Assembly (NCBI GenBank): GCA_011959925.1
Contig: BLMD01000088.1
Span: 1-55,903 of the forward strand
DNA from: Lachnospiraceae bacterium
GTDB lineage: Bacteria; Bacillota; Clostridia; Lachnospirales; Lachnospiraceae
Length of the DNA stretch: 55,903 bases
Direction: 5' to 3'
Within the stretch, counting starts at the first letter, position 1, and each line of letters begins with the position of its first letter. A program made the position numbers and the translations under genes. Of the stretch, positions 35,576 through 45,556 are shown one piece after another. The notes beneath the pieces were generated by a model that was not told the DNA's origin, made no database searches, and worked only from the letters and a program-made list of their open reading frames with translations.

Positions 35576-36849
35576 GATGCTTCCTCCTCTCCCAGTTGGG
35601 CCGGGCTTGAAATCCGCCCTGTCACTGCGCTTGCCGCCGCAACTGCCGGACTGGCAAGATAAATCTCGGATTCCACATGCCCCATACGTCCTACAAAATT
35701 ACGGTTTGTCGTAGATACGCAGCGTTCTTTTTCGGCAAGAATTCCCATGTAGCCGCCCAGACAGGGTCCGCAGGTCGGCGTGCTGACAATCGCTCCGGCT
35801 TCTATAAACGTTCGAATATAACCTGCCTCCATTGCGTCTAAATAAATTTGCTGTGTTGCAGGAATCACAATGACGCGGACACCCTTCGCCGTTTTCCTGC
35901 CTTTTAAAATCTCTGCTGCAATCCGAAGGTCTTCCAACCGTCCGTTCGTACAGGAACCGATGACTACCTGATCGACTGCAAGATTGCCGACCTCATCGAT
36001 CGTTCTGGTATTTTCCGGCAGATGAGGAAATGCAACAGTCGGCTTTAACGTACTTAAGTCGATTGTATACTCTCTCTCGTAAACGGCGTCTGCATCCGCT
36101 TCATAGACCTGATACGGGCGCGCAGAATGTTCTTTCAGATAAGCTTTACAGATATCATCCACCGGGAAAATACCGTTTTTGCCGCCGCCTTCGATCGCCA
36201 TATTTGCAATCGTAAAACGATCGTCCATGGAAAGATGCCGTATGCCGTCCCCGGTAAATTCCATCGACTGATACAAAGCGCCGTCTACGCCGATCATGCC
36301 GATAATATGAAGAATGATGTCTTTTCCGCTGATCCATTTCGCCGGTTTGCCGGTCAGATGAAACCGGATCGCGGAAGGAACTTTAAACCATGCCTTCCCG
36401 GTCGCCATACCTGCCGCCATATCGGTACTCCCCACACCCGTGGAAAACGCGCCCAACGCGCCGTACGTACAGGTATGGGAATCCGCTCCGATAATTACGT
36501 CTCCGGCAACGGTAAGCCCCTGTTCCGGCAAAAGCGCATGTTCGATCCCCATTTTTCCTACGTCAAAATAATTGGTGATTTCATGCCTTGCGGCAAATTC
36601 TCTGACACATTTACAGTGCTGGGCAGATTTAATGTCCTTATTCGGAACAAAATGATCCAGCACAAGTGCAATCTTATCCTTATCAAATACGCCGTTTGTC
36701 TTCATCTTTTCCATCTCGTGAATGGCAACCGGCGAAGTAATGTCATTGCCGAGTACGAGATCTAAATCTGCTTCGATCAGCTGTCCCGCCTGCACGAAGT
36801 CTAATCCGGCATGCGCTGCAAGAATCTTCTGGGTCATTGTCATTCCCAT
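35572..36849 (-). CDS. leuC: 3-isopropylmalate dehydratase large subunit
   Basis: 425-residue catalytic subunit carrying a [4Fe-4S] cluster. The cluster cysteines sit in [12 protein letters not shown] and in [13 protein letters not shown]; substrate-side motifs [15 protein letters not shown] and GVGSTDMA are present. The length fits the shorter HACN/clostridial LeuC class rather than the ~470-residue enterobacterial form. AGGAGG lies eight bases before the ATG. It is divergent from the LysR-family gene at 37000, whose promoter overlaps that of leuC, so LysR-mediated control is likely. Confidence 0.94.
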   Translation of the reverse strand: MGMTMTQKILAAHAGLDFVQAGQLIEADLDLVLGNDITSPVAIHEMEKMKTNGVFDKDKIALVLDHFVPNKDIKSAQHCKCVREFAARHEITNYFDVGKMGIEHALLPEQGLTVAGDVIIGADSHTCTYGALGAFSTGVGSTDMAAGMATGKAWFKVPSAIRFHLTGKPAKWISGKDIILHIIGMIGVDGALYQSMEFTGDGIRHLSMDDRFTIANMAIEGGGKNGIFPVDDICKAYLKEHSARPYQVYEADADAVYEREYTIDLSTLKPTVAFPHLPENTRTIDEVGNLAVDQVVIGSCTNGRLEDLRIAAEILKGRKTAKGVRVIVIPATQQIYLDAMEAGYIRTFIEAGAIVSTPTCGPCLGGYMGILAEKERCVSTTNRNFVGRMGHVESEIYLASPAVAAASAVTGRISSPAQLGEEEAS

Positions 36850-36916
36850 GCAGTATACCTCCTGAATCCTTTTTTGTAGTAACTTTTTTGTGTGAGCGTT
36901 TCTTATCTATGTATGC

Positions 36917-36944
36917 ATTATAGCACAAATTCTGTTATAATCAA
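36917..36944 (-). promoter_or_regulatory. Promoter of leuCD
   Basis: TTGATT (36939-36944), 16 bases, TATAAT (36917-36922). Its -35 overlaps the -10 of the oppositely directed regulator promoter. Confidence 0.75.
36933..36941 (+). promoter_or_regulatory. Extended -10 promoter of the LysR-family gene
   Basis: TGTTATAAT, a TGn-extended perfect -10; no good -35 is visible. The two -10 elements form the dyad ATTATA...TATAAT, so one bound regulator could control both directions. Confidence 0.7.
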
Positions 36945-36999
36945 AATACATATGAAATATATCTGCCATAAACAGAAGTTATATACCGGAGGAATTTTT

Positions 37000-37929
37000 A
37001 TGAGCCAAAATTTATCTGCATACCGCATTTTTTATACGGTTGCCAACGCAAAAAACATTTCAAAGGCTGCGAGAGAGTTATTTATCAGCCAGCCTGCCAT
37101 CAGCAAATCGATTCAGAAACTGGAGGACAGCCTCGGCTGCCGCCTGTTTATCCGAAGCTCAAAAGGAGTCTCCTTAACGGAAGAGGGAAACCTGCTCTAT
37201 TCCTACGTAAAAGACGCTTTTGACGCGCTTTCCCTCGGAGAAAAAAAGCTGAAACGTTCCATTGAACTGGGCGCGGGACATTTAAATATCGGCGTCAGTT
37301 CTACCCTGTGTAAATATATTTTACTGCCTTACCTGAAAGAATTTATCCGGCTGCATCCTTACATCCGCATATCCATTACCTGTCAGTCTACCAATGAAAC
37401 GCTGAAACTTTTGGAAGAAGATAAAATCGACATCGGACTGGTAGGGAAACCCGAAGAGGTAAAAAACATACAATTTGACTTTCTGGAAGAAATCGAAGAT
37501 ATTTTTGTCGCCGCAAAAGACTATTTACGGCATTTAAAAGCGCGCGGCATACCAAAACACCAGATTCTTTCCCATTCCACGCTGATGCTTTTAGATCCGC
37601 ATAATATGACCAGACAGTATATCGACGATTACCTGCATTCCAATCAAATCCAAATCCAGGATTTCCTTGAAATTTCGGATATGGATCTTTTGATCGAATT
37701 TGCCAAAATCGGCGTCGGTATCGCCTGCGTGATCCGCAGTTTTGTACAGCATGACTTAGACTGCGGCTCTCTGGCAGAAATTCCGCTCAAGGTCCCAATC
37801 CGCAGGCGCCAGGTCGGCTTTGTCTACAAAAAGCAGCCGCTGATGATGCAGTCCCTGACGGAATTTATCTGCTGTTCGTCCTCCTTTCACAGTCTCAAGA
37901 CACAAAGCAGCGGGCCGGTCACAAAATAA
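37000..37929 (+). CDS. LysR-family transcriptional regulator, likely leu/ilv control
   Basis: 309 residues. The N-terminal winged helix-turn-helix (about 1-60) has the family sequence AKNISKAARELFISQPAISK followed by IQKLEDSLGCRLFIRS; the remainder is the periplasmic-binding-like effector domain (LNIGVSSTLCKYILLPYL onwards). The ATG at 37000 follows CCGGAGGAA; an upstream in-frame extension crosses the promoter and is rejected. Divergent orientation to leuC suggests autoregulation plus activation or repression of leuCD, and possibly of ilvNC, with a leucine-pathway intermediate as effector. The effector is inference. Confidence 0.92.
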   Translation: MSQNLSAYRIFYTVANAKNISKAARELFISQPAISKSIQKLEDSLGCRLFIRSSKGVSLTEEGNLLYSYVKDAFDALSLGEKKLKRSIELGAGHLNIGVSSTLCKYILLPYLKEFIRLHPYIRISITCQSTNETLKLLEEDKIDIGLVGKPEEVKNIQFDFLEEIEDIFVAAKDYLRHLKARGIPKHQILSHSTLMLLDPHNMTRQYIDDYLHSNQIQIQDFLEISDMDLLIEFAKIGVGIACVIRSFVQHDLDCGSLAEIPLKVPIRRRQVGFVYKKQPLMMQSLTEFICCSSSFHSLKTQSSGPVTK

Positions 37930-37931
37930 AG

Positions 37932-37985
37932 AAAACAAGTGCAGAGTCCGCTGCCCGCAGTAAACCTCTGCACTTGTTTTTATTA
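37932..37985. terminator. Bidirectional terminator between the lysR-family gene and ilvC
   Basis: Fifteen-base stem AAAACAAGTGCAGAG / CTCTGCACTTGTTTT with T-runs on both strands; serves both convergent genes. Confidence 0.92.
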
Positions 37986-38020
37986 TGTATCCCTGTTCCA
38001 GCGGGATATGCCGCTTCGAA

Positions 38021-39067
<1,047 letters not shown>

Positions 39068-39568
39068 TTAGTCTAAGTATTTGACATCGGAAGAACCACG
39101 GGTCAATCCCGTAATACCGGTTCTTGCCAATTCTAAGATCTCATAGCCGACCAGCAGATCCATAAATGCATCCAGCTTTTCCTGCTGCCCGGTCAATTCA
39201 ATGACCATGGAATCATGTGTCACGTCCACAACCTTTCCATGGAAAATTTCTGTGACATTTAAAATTGCCTGACGATCCGTATCTTTTGCCCGAATCTTAA
39301 CTAAGATAAGCTCTCTCGTTACGGAAGTTCCATGCTCTAATTTCTTGATATCCAGTACGTCCTCCAGCTTGGAAAGCTGCTTTTCAATCTGCTCCAGTAT
39401 CTGCTCGTCCCCGCTTGCCACAATCGTAATCCTCGTATATTTCGGATCGGCGGTCACGCCGGAAGAAAAGCTGTCGATATTATAGCCCCTTCGGCTGAAC
39501 AGTCCGGATATATGGCTGGTAACACCTGCGGTGTTTTCCACCAGCAATGATAACACCTGTCTTCTCAT
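39068..39568 (-). CDS. ilvN: Acetolactate synthase small (regulatory) subunit
   Basis: 166-residue regulatory chain with an N-terminal ACT domain (about 1-75; LSLLVENTAGVTSHISGLFSRRGYNIDS) and a C-terminal half typical of IlvH/IlvN. It confers valine feedback inhibition on the large subunit. The large subunit gene ilvB is not next to it, although the two are usually adjacent; it must be elsewhere if the enzyme is functional. AAGGAAGG precedes the ATG. Own promoter; no attenuator leader fits in the 62-base gap to hydA. Confidence 0.95.
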   Translation of the reverse strand: MRRQVLSLLVENTAGVTSHISGLFSRRGYNIDSFSSGVTADPKYTRITIVASGDEQILEQIEKQLSKLEDVLDIKKLEHGTSVTRELILVKIRAKDTDRQAILNVTEIFHGKVVDVTHDSMVIELTGQQEKLDAFMDLLVGYEILELARTGITGLTRGSSDVKYLD

Positions 39569-39607
39569 AAGAAAACCTTCCTTTACTTTACACTCACACT
39601 GGAAATT

Positions 39608-39635
39608 ATTCTAGCACATAATGCCCAAAAGTCAA
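39608..39635 (-). promoter_or_regulatory. Promoter of ilvN-ilvC
   Basis: TTGACT (39630-39635), 16 bases, TAGAAT (39608-39613). The -35 overlaps the hydA stop codon; no terminator separates hydA from ilvN. Confidence 0.7.
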
Positions 39636-41323
39636 GAGTGCAATGTTCTGTGCAGCAGTTTATGTTCTTTCCCTTTCAGGAAATCCTGATACAGCGCCTG
39701 TACTGCAGGATTTTCATCTGCGGATTTGATATTGGAACTCTGATCCACTTTGTAGAGCCCTTCCATCCTTCTTTTCTTGGTTCTTGGTCCCGCCGGTCCC
39801 GGCTGGCCGCCTCCCATGATGCATCCGCGCTTGCAGGCCATCACTTCTACAAAATCATACGCTGCTTCGCCCGCTTTGATACGGTCTAAGAGCTTTCCGG
39901 CATTGGCAAGACCGTTGACAACGGCAATATGGACTTCTCTGCCGCCATGCTCGATCACGGCTTCTTTGATGCCTTCTTCTCCGCGGACCCCGGTAAAACT
40001 GATCTCACGCAGCGTCTGGTAATCCTTTTCGTCCGAGAGCCTGCGCAATACGGCCTCGGTCACGCCGCCGGTTACGCCGAAAATCGCGCCGCCGCCGGAT
40101 GCCAGTGAAAACGGCATGTCCGCAGATTCGCCCTGGATTTTATCAAACTGGATCCCCATCTGCTTGATCATACGAATCACTTCTGTCGTCGTCAGCACAA
40201 AGTCCGTATCCTGTAAGCCGTCCGTATAATTATCTTTCCTTAAAATTTCTCCCTTTTTCGCCGTACACGGCATGATCGATACGATTACGGTTTTTTTACC
40301 CTCTTTTTCGTCCCGTTCTTTGTAGTATTCTTTCAAAACGGCAGAAAACATCCCCTGCGGAGAACGGCAGGTAGAGAGATTTTCTGCAAATTCCGGATAT
40401 TTATTCTCGCAGTACTTCACCCATCCGGGGCAACAGGAAGTAAAGAGCGGAAGGTTTTCACCTTTAGACAACCGCTCCGCAAACTCTGCCGATTCTTCCA
40501 TTACCGTAAGATCCGCCGCAAAATTCGTATCGTAGATCTCGTCAAATCCCATAATGCGCAGCGCTTCTACCAGTTTTCCAAACGAATTTTTTCCTTTGGG
40601 AATCTGGAAATGGTCGCCGACCGCAATCCGCACAGACGGAGCAACCTGCGCGATAACACGGATATTTTTATCTTCAATGGCATCCCATACCACAGTCACG
40701 TTCGACCGGATGGAAAGCGCAGAAGTCGGACAGACTGCCGCACACTGCCCGCAGCCGACACAGTCCGTTTCGCTTAATTTTTTATTGAATGCCGGCATAA
40801 CTCTTGTCTTCGATCCGCGGAACGCAAAGTTAATCGCGCCGACTCCCTGAATTTCGTCACATGTACGGACACAGTCGCCGCAGAGAATACATTTGTTCGG
40901 ATCGAGTACGATACTCGGCGAACTCATATCGATCGGAAGCTCCTCTTTTGTTTTCGGAAAGCGGACATCGTGTACGCCGACTCTGTATGCCAGAGACTGC
41001 AGTTCACACATTCCGTTTTTATGGCAGACGGTACAATCCCTGTCATGCGACGCCAAAAGCAGCTCGATCATCAGTTTTCGATAACTTTGAATCCGTTTCG
41101 TATTGGTGTAGATCACCATGCCGGCTCTGGGCTGTTCGGAACAGGATGCAAAAATTCTTCCTCTGTCATCTTCCACTACGCACATACGGCATGCCCCGTA
41201 AATAGACAGTTCCGAATGATAACAGAATGTCGGCAGGTCAATCCCCGCTTTACGGATTAAGGAAAGTACGTTCTTCTCTCCCTCAATCGGCACTTTCTTT
41301 GAATCTATTGTAATATAATCCAT
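39632..41323 (-). CDS. hydA: [FeFe] hydrogenase catalytic subunit HydA (NADH/ferredoxin-linked)
   Basis: 563 residues. N-terminal [2Fe-2S] domain (TFCYHSELSIYGACRMC), a His-ligated [4Fe-4S] segment (HDRDCTVCHKNGMCELQ), two ferredoxin-type clusters (CILCGDCVRTCDEIQGVG and CVGCGQCAAVCPTSAL), then the H-cluster domain with its three signatures: FTSCCPGWVKYCE, MPCTAKKGEI and MACKRGCIMGGGQP. All cluster cysteines are present. With hydB and hydC upstream it forms the trimeric type that couples H2 to ferredoxin and NAD(H), often by electron bifurcation. Domain order matches HndD/HydA of anaerobes. Twelve bases separate it from hydB. Confidence 0.95.
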   Translation of the reverse strand: MDYITIDSKKVPIEGEKNVLSLIRKAGIDLPTFCYHSELSIYGACRMCVVEDDRGRIFASCSEQPRAGMVIYTNTKRIQSYRKLMIELLLASHDRDCTVCHKNGMCELQSLAYRVGVHDVRFPKTKEELPIDMSSPSIVLDPNKCILCGDCVRTCDEIQGVGAINFAFRGSKTRVMPAFNKKLSETDCVGCGQCAAVCPTSALSIRSNVTVVWDAIEDKNIRVIAQVAPSVRIAVGDHFQIPKGKNSFGKLVEALRIMGFDEIYDTNFAADLTVMEESAEFAERLSKGENLPLFTSCCPGWVKYCENKYPEFAENLSTCRSPQGMFSAVLKEYYKERDEKEGKKTVIVSIMPCTAKKGEILRKDNYTDGLQDTDFVLTTTEVIRMIKQMGIQFDKIQGESADMPFSLASGGGAIFGVTGGVTEAVLRRLSDEKDYQTLREISFTGVRGEEGIKEAVIEHGGREVHIAVVNGLANAGKLLDRIKAGEAAYDFVEVMACKRGCIMGGGQPGPAGPRTKKRRMEGLYKVDQSSNIKSADENPAVQALYQDFLKGKEHKLLHRTLHS

Positions 41324-41335
41324 CTCATGTTCCTC

Positions 41336-43234
41336 CTAACTTTCCTTTACGATTGCGCCAAACGGACAGTTATCCAGGCATGTTCCGCATTTGATGCAGA
41401 CACTCTGGTCAATCGTAAAAGGTTCTTTTACTTTTCCGCTGATCGCATCGACCGGACAGTTTCTTGCACATTTTGAACACCCCTTACATACGTCCGGAAG
41501 GATCTTATAGTTCAAAAGCGCCTGGCACGTCCCCGTCGCACAGCGTTTTTCCACCACATGCTCCAGATACTCTTTGCGGAAATTCCGAAGCGTGGACAAT
41601 ACCGGAAGCGCCGCGCTCTTTCCTAGTCCGCAGAGCGCCGTATTCGTGATTGCCTCGCCCAATTCTTCCAGCATGATCAGAGATTCTTCCGTACCTTTTC
41701 CAGCCACGATATCTTCCAGAATATCCAGCATCTGTTTTGTGCCTTCCCTGCAGGGCACACATTTGCCGCAGCTTTCATTCTGTGTAAAATTCATAAAGAA
41801 ACGTGCCACTTCTACCATACAGGTATTTTCATCCATAACGACCAGTCCCCCCGAACCGATCATAGCGTTTAATTTTTTCAAAGAATCAAAATCCAATGCA
41901 ACTTCCAGGTTGTTCGTTACCAGACAGCCGCCCGAAGGACCTCCGATCTGCACGGCTTTAAACGGAACGTCATTTTTTACGCCGCCGCCGATATCGTAAA
42001 CAATTTTCCGCAGCGTCGTACCCATCGGCACCTCGATCAGGCCCGTATGCTTTACGCTTCCGGTCAGCGCAAACGCTTTTGTACCCGGGCTGCCCTCCGT
42101 TCCGATCGTATGATACCATGCGGCGCCTTCATTGACGATCATCGGCACGTTGGCATACGTCTCCACATTATTGAGTACCGTAGGTTTGGCAAACAGGCCC
42201 TGTTCTACCGTTCTGGGCGGTTTGGTCCTGGGCATTCCACGCTCGCCCTCAATGGATGCGGTAAGCGCGCTGCCTTCTCCGCAGACAAATGCGCCGGCTC
42301 CCCGATTGATATGTATCCGGAACGAAAAATCCGTACCCAAAATATGCTCTCCCAGCAGTCCCGCTTCACTCGCCTGGGCAATCGCCGTTTTCAAACGGTT
42401 GATCGCAAGCGGATATTCTGCACGCACATAGATATATCCCTCAGACGCACCGACCGCATAACCTGCGATCATCATTCCCTCAAGCATTTTATGCGGATCT
42501 CCTTCCATCACGCTTCGGTCCATAAACGCGCCCGGATCTCCTTCGTCGCCGTTGCAGACGATATATTTTTCTTCCGTTTTCTGTCTGGCTACCTGCCGCC
42601 ATTTATATCCGGTCTGAAATCCGCCGCCGCCTCTTCCGCGCAGTCCGGATTCCGAAATCTCTTCCACCACGTCTTCGGGCGTCATTTCAAACAATACTTT
42701 TTCTAACGCCTGATATCCGCCGACGGCAATGTATTCGTCCATATTTTCCGCGTCAATATGCCCGCAGTTTTTCAAAACCAGACGCATCTGCTTTTCATAG
42801 AAGGGAATTTTCTCCTGCGTTTCGTATTTGACGCCGTCCGCCTCATAGAGCAGCCGCTCTACCGGCCGATCGTTTCGGATGGTTTCTTCAAAAATTTCTT
42901 CACAGTCTTCTTCTTTGACTTTCACATAGAGATAATTGCTCGGTTCGATCCGAACAAGCGGTCCCATCTCGCAAAATCCATGGCATCCGCTGCGTTTTAC
43001 TCCCGTATGGGCAATGCCGCGGTCGTTTGCGCCATGTGCGGCTTCCTCGCCAAATTCCACTTCCACGCCCTCTTCTTTTGCCGCAAGCTCTAAAAATTTA
43101 TTGTAAATCTCAGCAGAACCCCCTGCCAGACATCCCGTTCCGGCACAGACTAAAATACGGTGTGACGGCTTTTTCATCGCCTCTTTCGCCTCTATGCGCT
43201 TTTTTTCCAAATCTTCTCTGTTATTTAATCTCAT
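41336..43234 (-). CDS. hydB: Hydrogenase subunit HydB (NuoF-like, NADH/FMN)
   Basis: 632 residues. A thioredoxin-like [2Fe-2S] domain (CAGTGCLAGGS, about 1-120) is followed by the NuoF-type flavin/NADH domain (GLRGRGGGGFQTGYKW, NGDEGDPGAFMDR), the SLBB and [4Fe-4S] region (ESCGKCVPCREGTKQM), and two C-terminal ferredoxin clusters (CKGCSKCARNCPVDAI, CIKCGTCLDNCPFGAI). It takes electrons from NADH, or gives them to NAD+, in the HydABC complex. Its start overlaps the hydC stop by four bases, which indicates coupled, stoichiometric synthesis. Confidence 0.95.
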   Translation of the reverse strand: MRLNNREDLEKKRIEAKEAMKKPSHRILVCAGTGCLAGGSAEIYNKFLELAAKEEGVEVEFGEEAAHGANDRGIAHTGVKRSGCHGFCEMGPLVRIEPSNYLYVKVKEEDCEEIFEETIRNDRPVERLLYEADGVKYETQEKIPFYEKQMRLVLKNCGHIDAENMDEYIAVGGYQALEKVLFEMTPEDVVEEISESGLRGRGGGGFQTGYKWRQVARQKTEEKYIVCNGDEGDPGAFMDRSVMEGDPHKMLEGMMIAGYAVGASEGYIYVRAEYPLAINRLKTAIAQASEAGLLGEHILGTDFSFRIHINRGAGAFVCGEGSALTASIEGERGMPRTKPPRTVEQGLFAKPTVLNNVETYANVPMIVNEGAAWYHTIGTEGSPGTKAFALTGSVKHTGLIEVPMGTTLRKIVYDIGGGVKNDVPFKAVQIGGPSGGCLVTNNLEVALDFDSLKKLNAMIGSGGLVVMDENTCMVEVARFFMNFTQNESCGKCVPCREGTKQMLDILEDIVAGKGTEESLIMLEELGEAITNTALCGLGKSAALPVLSTLRNFRKEYLEHVVEKRCATGTCQALLNYKILPDVCKGCSKCARNCPVDAISGKVKEPFTIDQSVCIKCGTCLDNCPFGAIVKES

Positions 43235-43713
43235 TCTTTCTCTGCACCTTTCAATTCTTCAAACAATTCATGCACCTTTTCCGGCGTCATGGCCGGATGC
43301 ACCACATCATTTACCGTTAATACCGGAGCCAGTCCGCAAGCCCCCAGACAGGATACGGTTTCCAATGTAAAGAGCATGTCGTCCGTCGTGCTCTTTCCTC
43401 TGCCAAGCCCCGTCTCTTTGTAGATCTGATCCAAAATTGCCGTCGATTTGCGCACATGGCATGCCGTGCCGTCACAGACGCGGACGACATATTTTCCTTT
43501 TGCTTCAAAAGAAAAGTTTTCATAAAATGTCGCTACGCTGTATGCCTTTGCTTCATTGATCCCAAGGCGTTTTGCTACATAGCTTAACAGTTCCGGCGGC
43601 AGATACCGATAATAATTCTGGATATCCTGAATAATCGGAATTAAAAATCTCTGCACCGTCCCGTGCTGGCGGATAATTTCATCCGCCTTGTCATAGTAAG
43701 ATTGTTCTAACAT
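43231..43713 (-). CDS. hydC: Hydrogenase subunit HydC (NuoE-like)
   Basis: 160-residue [2Fe-2S] protein with a thioredoxin fold, homologous to the 24-kDa chain of complex I. Cluster ligands: CDGTACHVRKS and CLGACGLAPVL. An N-terminal helical part (YLPPELLSYVAKRLGI) binds the partner subunit. GGAGGGG lies just before the ATG. First gene of hydCBA; 52 bases separate it from the lipoprotein gene upstream, and I see no clear promoter there, so read-through from that gene is possible. Confidence 0.94.
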   Translation of the reverse strand: MLEQSYYDKADEIIRQHGTVQRFLIPIIQDIQNYYRYLPPELLSYVAKRLGINEAKAYSVATFYENFSFEAKGKYVVRVCDGTACHVRKSTAILDQIYKETGLGRGKSTTDDMLFTLETVSCLGACGLAPVLTVNDVVHPAMTPEKVHELFEELKGAEKE

Positions 43714-43765
43714 ACTACCCCTCCATTTATTATTAGCCTGTCACAGACTTTACTCCCAAAATCTT

Positions 43766-44674
43766 CTAATTGTTTACCGTAATATGATCGATCACCTGCT
43801 GCGCAATACAAGCCATGCCCTCATCGTTCGGATGTGCGGCTACCACTTCATTGCCGATCGCATAGGTTCCCCCGTCTGCACCGGACACCTCGGTTCCCAA
43901 AGCAGACTTATAAGAGTCTGCATACCCGTTTAAAAATTTTGTCATATCTACAAAGATCACCCCGTAATAGTCGCACGCCGCCTGTTTTGCCGATTCGATA
44001 TCTTCAGAGGGCCAGAGCGTTTCCCCTAACATAAGGATCAAGGCATTCGGCGCTTTCTTCTTGACAAAATCCACAAGATTTAAATAATCCATGGTAAGCG
44101 TATCCCGGTAATCCGTAATATTTTCTCCCGTTTGTATCGTAATAAGATCCGTATGTTCATTAAAATACGTTTCATAATCCGCTAAAATATCGTCCCTTTT
44201 CTGCGCCACTTCCCATTTTTTCAAATCCAGCACCGTCGTTGTCACCGGACGTACCGACTGTCCTCCCAGCCAGTTGGAAACCAGATGAACATAATCTTTC
44301 TCTTCCGAAGAAGCCGCCATTCCCCAGTTCCCCCACCAAAGACCTTCTTCAATCTCATTGCAGGTAATCGAATTCCCCAAAGCAACATAATCATAGGTAT
44401 CTTCCGATGCCGCTATCGCTCCCGGTTCCTCCTGTGTGCTTTCGGTTTCTGTTTCTTCTGTCAGTTCCGTTCCCTGCTCTTTCTCCTCTATCGCTTCTTC
44501 CGTTTCCGCCTGTTTCGTTGTAAACGATGACCTTACCTCTGATTTCTTCTCTTTCTGCGTATCGTCTTGTTGGGAAGATACATTGGATTTTTCTGTCTCT
44601 TTCGTATCCTGACAGCCGTTACATGATAAAAGCAGACAGATCAGGAGCAAAAAACTGTAAATTTTTCTTCTCAT
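43766..44674 (-). CDS. SGNH/GDSL-family lipoprotein
   Basis: 302 residues. A lipoprotein signal peptide (lipobox LLSC) is followed by a ~70-residue Glu/Thr/Ser-rich linker (about 22-90) and an SGNH hydrolase domain: YVALGNSITCNE (nucleophile serine), the GENITD block and the C-terminal AHPNDEGM block with the catalytic His. Expected to be a surface esterase or deacetylase; the substrate is unknown, though an acetylated cell-wall or host sugar is plausible given the glycosidase locus elsewhere in the window. It lies upstream of hydC on the same strand. Confidence 0.85.
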   Translation of the reverse strand: MRRKIYSFLLLICLLLSCNGCQDTKETEKSNVSSQQDDTQKEKKSEVRSSFTTKQAETEEAIEEKEQGTELTEETETESTQEEPGAIAASEDTYDYVALGNSITCNEIEEGLWWGNWGMAASSEEKDYVHLVSNWLGGQSVRPVTTTVLDLKKWEVAQKRDDILADYETYFNEHTDLITIQTGENITDYRDTLTMDYLNLVDFVKKKAPNALILMLGETLWPSEDIESAKQAACDYYGVIFVDMTKFLNGYADSYKSALGTEVSGADGGTYAIGNEVVAAHPNDEGMACIAQQVIDHITVNN

Positions 44675-44711
44675 GCAAAACCTTCTTTCTTGATCCGTTT
44701 TTGTAATCTCA

Positions 44712-44740
44712 ATTATAATAGAAGAGAAACCGAATTACAA
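44712..44740 (-). promoter_or_regulatory. Sigma-A promoter of the SGNH lipoprotein gene
   Basis: TTGTAA (44735-44740), 17 bases, TATAAT (44712-44717). Confidence 0.78.
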
Positions 44741-44776
44741 TAATACCGCCCAAACGGTCACTTTTTTTTCAAAAAT

Positions 44777-44808
44777 TTGATGCACATCTGGGCATTTCGG
44801 TATATAAT
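44777..44808 (+). promoter_or_regulatory. Probable promoter of the bacteriohemerythrin gene
   Basis: TTGATG (44777-44782), 18 bases, TATATA (44801-44806); TATAAT at 44803-44808 is the alternative -10. Confidence 0.55.
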
Positions 44809-44838
44809 AAACGCAGTACATGTTTAGGAGGTAAAAGT

Positions 44839-45261
44839 ATGACCATTTCATTCGACGATACTTTAATTACGGGCAACGAAACGATTGACGCCCAGCACAA
44901 AGAGCTGATCGAACGGATCAGGCAGTTTGTAGATTCCTGCGAAAACGAAAACGGCAAGGTCAAAGCGATCAAAATGCTGGATTACCTGGCAGAATACACA
45001 AATTTCCATTTTTCAGAGGAAGAAAAACTGCAAGAGGATATCGGATATCCGGGATTAAAAGAACATAAGGAAAAGCATGAAGAATTTAAGAAACACCTGA
45101 AAGACCTGGACTCTTTTCTGGAAGAATCGGAAGGACCTACCGAAGCATTTGTCCGGCAGGTAAAATCCAATGTTGTGGACTGGCTGTTTACGCATATCAA
45201 ATTATTTGACCGTTCCGTTGCGGAATATATACATTTAAACAGCAATCCGGAAAGACTGTAA
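44839..45261 (+). CDS. Bacteriohemerythrin
   Basis: A 140-residue single-domain four-helix protein with a di-iron O2-binding site. All seven expected ligands are visible: His20 (DAQHKEL), His57 and Glu61 (HFSEEE), His76 and His80 (HKEKH), His119 and Asp124 (THIKLFD). In an anaerobe the likely role is O2 binding for detoxification, sensing or delivery. AGGAGG lies before the start. Monocistronic. A second hemerythrin domain occurs fused to another module at 51894-52769. Confidence 0.95.
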   Translation: MTISFDDTLITGNETIDAQHKELIERIRQFVDSCENENGKVKAIKMLDYLAEYTNFHFSEEEKLQEDIGYPGLKEHKEKHEEFKKHLKDLDSFLEESEGPTEAFVRQVKSNVVDWLFTHIKLFDRSVAEYIHLNSNPERL

Positions 45262-45295
45262 ACAGACAGATTACATGATTTTTCACAAAAATACG

Positions 45296-45330
45296 GCTGC
45301 GCACGAAACAACGACTGCGCAGCTTATTTC
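45296..45330 (+). terminator. Terminator after the bacteriohemerythrin gene
   Basis: Eight-base stem GCTGCGCA / TGCGCAGC (45296-45323) followed by a short TTATTTC. Confidence 0.65.
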
Positions 45331-45402
45331 ATGAAATGGAAATACTCATCGTTCTCATTATATTGTTCTTTCGTACATCCATATTGTTCTGATGTAAAAA
45401 AG

Positions 45403-45477
45403 TCGGGGTAACAGGATTCGAACCTGCGACCTCACGGCCCCCAGCCGTGCGCTCTGACCAAACTGAGCCATACCCCG
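45403..45477 (-). tRNA. tRNA-Pro (anticodon GGG)
   Basis: Cloverleaf on the minus strand: acceptor CGGGGTA / TACCCCG, D stem GCTC / GAGC, anticodon stem CACGG / CCGTG around loop CTGGGGG (anticodon GGG), and T arm GCAGG-TTCGAAT-CCTGT. Discriminator A at 45403; CCA is not encoded. A T-run follows immediately and acts as terminator. An extended -10 (TGTTATAAT, about 45489-45497) lies upstream. Confidence 0.96.
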
Positions 45478-45556
45478 ATACGTTTATTATTATAACAGAT
45501 ATTTTCAAAAAGGGAATACCCTATTTTCATTTTAATGAAATCCTTACGTGATTTCG

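Noticed and set aside
39569..39631. Attenuator leader peptide before ilvN
   Set aside because: The 62-base gap contains a promoter and ribosome site but no Leu/Val/Ile-rich peptide or terminator.
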